Origin: a virus
Virus record (IMG/VR): IMGVR_UViG_3300028835_000209
Coordinates: 1 to 40,380 of that record
DNA length: 40,380 nt
Direction: 5' to 3' (one strand)
Part shown: positions 38,535-40,380 of the stretch, piece by piece
How the letters are laid out: each line of letters opens with the position of its first letter
Numbering within the stretch: the first letter of the stretch is position 1
Translations under genes and position numbers: made by a program
Notes under the pieces: generated by a model
Database searches by the model: none
What the model was told of the DNA's origin: nothing
Seen by the model: only the letters and a program-made list of their open reading frames with translations

Positions 38535-38954
38535 TTTTCTTCGCCTCCCATTGAATAATCGCTTCATTTAAATCTAAAAAATCGTCTTGGCTCATTTCTT
38601 GATAATCCTTATAATCAATTTTTACTATTCCTGTAAGCATAGGCAGGTAGTAAGCGAACTCTCTTTTTACTCGATTACGTCGATCGTAACTGGAATCACT
38701 TCCAGCACTGTCGCATCTTTCGTATAGCCCAAAAAATCAGGTATATACTCTATTAGAACGTTTAGTTCAGAGATTTCAAAATTTTCAAGAGTAAGTCCTT
38801 GAGGCTTAACTATAATATTTTTTAGGATATAATCAAACACTTTTTCTATACCTTTTCTTTCCTTATAAAGCTCTTGAAACCTCATTTTTTCTCTGTTTGA
38901 AATATCTTGCAAAAGTAACTCATGCTCGCCAATTGTAATAGCTTGTCTTCTCAT
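38524..38954 (-). CDS. Tail assembly chaperone frameshift product (gpGT-like)
   Basis: The first 75 codons are those of the short chaperone; at T TTT TTG (38736-38730) the ribosome can slip back one base and continue for 68 codons (GLYERCDSAGSDSSYD... to QWEAKKNGR), ending just inside the tape measure gene. The added part has no start of its own with a ribosome site, is open through the overlap, and a CTGGAA/TTCCAG hairpin lies 24 bases after the heptamer. This is the usual G/GT arrangement, in which both forms bind the tape measure during tail assembly. Confidence 0.82.
38667..38954 (-). CDS. Tail assembly chaperone, short form (gpG-like)
   Basis: ATG 38954 follows AGGAGG; 95 residues, ending in VTIDVIE. 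Mixed helical protein with an early EHELLLQDISNREKMRF. It lies between tube and tape measure, the invariant place for the chaperone, and carries the slippery site near its end. The longer frame to 38987 overlaps the tube gene and lacks a ribosome site. Confidence 0.85.
   Translation of the reverse strand: MRRQAITIGEHELLLQDISNREKMRFQELYKERKGIEKVFDYILKNIIVKPQGLTLENFEISELNVLIEYIPDFLGYTKDATVLEVIPVTIDVIE
38730..38736 (-). promoter_or_regulatory. -1 slippery heptamer TTTTTTG in the chaperone gene
   Basis: In the zero frame the codons read GAT TTT TTG, so T TTT TTG allows both tRNAs to re-pair one base back. The hairpin CTGGAAGTGATTCCAG at 38690-38705 follows. The -1 frame is open for 68 codons. 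Confidence 0.82.
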
Positions 38955-38964
38955 AATAAACCTC

Positions 38965-39402
38965 CTACTGACCACTAGTGTTTTCATTAATATTTATCTG
39001 TGCTACTTTAATAACCCAAGCTCGTTCTCCTGAAACTTTACCTAACTCATTGTCAGGTATCTTTTCGATATAACAATCGTTGCCGACAGTGTTAATGGCT
39101 TGGTCGTTATTGCTAACAATCGACATTGTAAACTTTTCATTCCTCTTTGCTAATTGGGTAAGTATTGTATTAGTAGGTGACCCAGTTAATAACGTAAGGC
39201 TTATAGTACCCATAGAATTAGCCTGAATGGAAGTTACAACATCACTCAAAGCACCTTCCTGTTGAATGATATTCACGTTTTCAGATGCGGTATTTAGGAC
39301 ATTATCTCCGTCACCGAAGCCAGTGACGATAATAGAGCCAACTGTGTCAGTATTAAGTGTAACTGTGTTTTGTTTAAAATCATATGCTGTTGATGTTGCC
39401 AT
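38965..39402 (-). CDS. Tail tube protein (DUF3277-like)
   Basis: 145 residues. The N-terminal YDFKQNTVTLNTDTVGSIIV and GFGDGDNVLNTASEN (about 28-42) correspond to the tube family of compact myophages, which has a conserved G-F/Y-x-x-G-D/E segment. Many beta strands, no Cys except one. It stacks as hexamers to form the inner tube. It lies just after the sheath gene with a TAGGAGGTGTAATAA leader. Confidence 0.85.
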   Translation of the reverse strand: MATSTAYDFKQNTVTLNTDTVGSIIVTGFGDGDNVLNTASENVNIIQQEGALSDVVTSIQANSMGTISLTLLTGSPTNTILTQLAKRNEKFTMSIVSNNDQAINTVGNDCYIEKIPDNELGKVSGERAWVIKVAQININENTSGQ

Positions 39403-39419
39403 TTATTACACCTCCTAAT

Positions 39420-40380
39420 TTATAATTCTAGATTAACAGTTATGTTTACAATGTGAATCGCACCTGCTAGTTTAGCTGTTACTGTAACGTCATTTAAAAC
39501 TCTGTTCGCTTTATCATTTGCTGAAACATCGTTGATGTTCGGTGCATCTACTGTAAATTCGGGATTTCCACTATTATCTGTAGAAAGTACCCCCGTATCT
39601 CCTAAAGGCTGTAAAACATCATTAATTACTGAAACAACCTGATTGATACCAGCTTGTGTATATGGAACTTTCTTTGAAGTCAATAAAAGTGTAGTTACGT
39701 TTTCCTCAATACGTGCTTCAAGGAAATCAGCAGTTCTAACAACGTCAATGAACTCACTGTTAGTAACTAGTCCGTTCGTTGTATTCGGTACGCCAAGACT
39801 GGAAGTATAAGCATTTCCACCATCGTCGTCTAAGTTATTAGTTTGAGAACTTGTTATTGAGTTATCAACAGCAATCCCGTCAAGGTTTTTCCATGCCCAC
39901 GTGATAGTTCCTGCGTCAAATTTACCACCAAAACCGACCCACGCAGAAGCTGGGTAATCCGTAATTACATCTTTAGTAAGTATGCTAGTCCTCGAACTAT
40001 TAAATTCTCCAGTAAGTTCTAAATCTGTTGTATCCGTGAAATATATCTTTTTCTGACCTGCAATATAACCAGATAATTCAACTTGAACTATTGGCGTTTG
40101 TAAGTCGTTTAACAAAAAGTACCAGTCGTCTTCTGTTTGTTGCAAAGTTGTTAACGATGCTGATAAGTCTGATACTGGGTCATTATCTACGCCCCCTGCT
40201 AAAGGAGTGCTTGACAACTCTTCAACTACGCCTGTACCATCTTCACCTGTCGCTTTATTAACACGTACAACTGCGTTGCTATCTGCGTCATCTTCTATAG
40301 CGTCTTCTACTTCTGACGCTGTTGATGTTTCATCTACTCCATCATCTTTCAGAGTGACCGTTATAATAAAAGGGTCTCCA
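39420..40380 (-). CDS. Contractile tail sheath protein, C-terminal part
   Basis: The 3' part of the gene that starts at 545 and crosses the junction; positions 40237-40380 repeat 1-144, so only 39420-40236 is new sequence (272 codons with the stop). The frame agrees exactly with the N-terminal part. It contains KDVITDYPASAWVGFGGKFDAGTITWAWKN-type segments and ends NITVNLEL. The segment ADFLEARIEENVTTLLLTSKKVPYTQAGI near the end resembles the C-terminal domain by which sheath subunits bind the tube. Function as in the N-terminal entry. Confidence 0.78.
   Translation of the reverse strand, partial: GDPFIITVTLKDDGVDETSTASEVEDAIEDDADSNAVVRVNKATGEDGTGVVEELSSTPLAGGVDNDPVSDLSASLTTLQQTEDDWYFLLNDLQTPIVQVELSGYIAGQKKIYFTDTTDLELTGEFNSSRTSILTKDVITDYPASAWVGFGGKFDAGTITWAWKNLDGIAVDNSITSSQTNNLDDDGGNAYTSSLGVPNTTNGLVTNSEFIDVVRTADFLEARIEENVTTLLLTSKKVPYTQAGINQVVSVINDVLQPLGDTGVLSTDNSGNPEFTVDAPNINDVSANDKANRVLNDVTVTAKLAGAIHIVNITVNLEL
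40237..40380. repeat. Terminal direct repeat, right copy
   Basis: Identical to 1-144. It closes the contig into a circle of about 40,236 bp. Confidence 0.9.

Overview
The window is one complete tailed-phage genome. Bases 1-144 are repeated exactly at 40237-40380, so the contig closes into a circle of about 40,236 bp, or it is a circularly permuted linear genome cut inside the tail sheath gene. The DNA is AT-rich. Almost every gene has a strong AGGAGG-type ribosome binding site, the holin looks like the phi LC3 family and the lysin like the M15 peptidases of Gram-positive phages. This points to a low-GC Gram-positive (Bacillota) host. The set of sheath, tube, baseplate hub, spike, gp25-like wedge and J-like wedge proteins makes it a myovirus with a compact contractile tail, of the general Pam3/XkdPSBX layout.

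All genes but one lie on the minus strand, so the map is read right to left. (1) Divergent switch, 24.6-25.1 kb: a single plus-strand XRE repressor faces a strong leftward early promoter. (2) Early genes, 24.6 down to 9.7 kb: three zinc-ribbon proteins, unknown small proteins, a Gp157-like protein, a second early promoter, then a replication block (DUF6291, initiator with six 11-bp iterons, DnaB-like helicase) and a recombination block (Sak4-like ATPase, DUF669-like ssDNA-binding protein with an SSB-type acidic tail, RusA-like resolvase). These are interleaved with small membrane and unknown proteins. The early region ends with HNH/NUMOD4 genes, a tRNA-Trp, a tRNA-like sequence and a terminator. 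(3) Late operon, from a TTGACA promoter at 9.5 kb through terS, terL, portal, minor head protein, protease, capsid and connectors. It runs across the contig junction into sheath, tube, chaperone (with a -1 frameshift), tape measure, baseplate, fibre-region proteins and holin, and ends at a terminator at 29.3 kb. (4) Accessory/lysis unit, 29.2 down to 25.1 kb: small unknown genes with two promoters of their own, one carrying a perfect 20-bp palindrome, ending with an M15 endolysin, two related tiny membrane proteins and a bidirectional terminator shared with the repressor.

No integrase, excisionase, partition or plasmid-maintenance gene is recognisable. The lone repressor therefore does not prove a temperate life style. 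The points most worth checking are two probable programmed -1 frameshifts (tail chaperone, and a small membrane protein on an HIV-type TTTTTTA heptamer), the palindromic operator-promoter, the iteron origin inside the initiator gene, the degenerate HNH gene, the aberrant tRNA/hairpin cluster, and a membrane-anchored coiled-coil protein with a tandem-repeat stalk.
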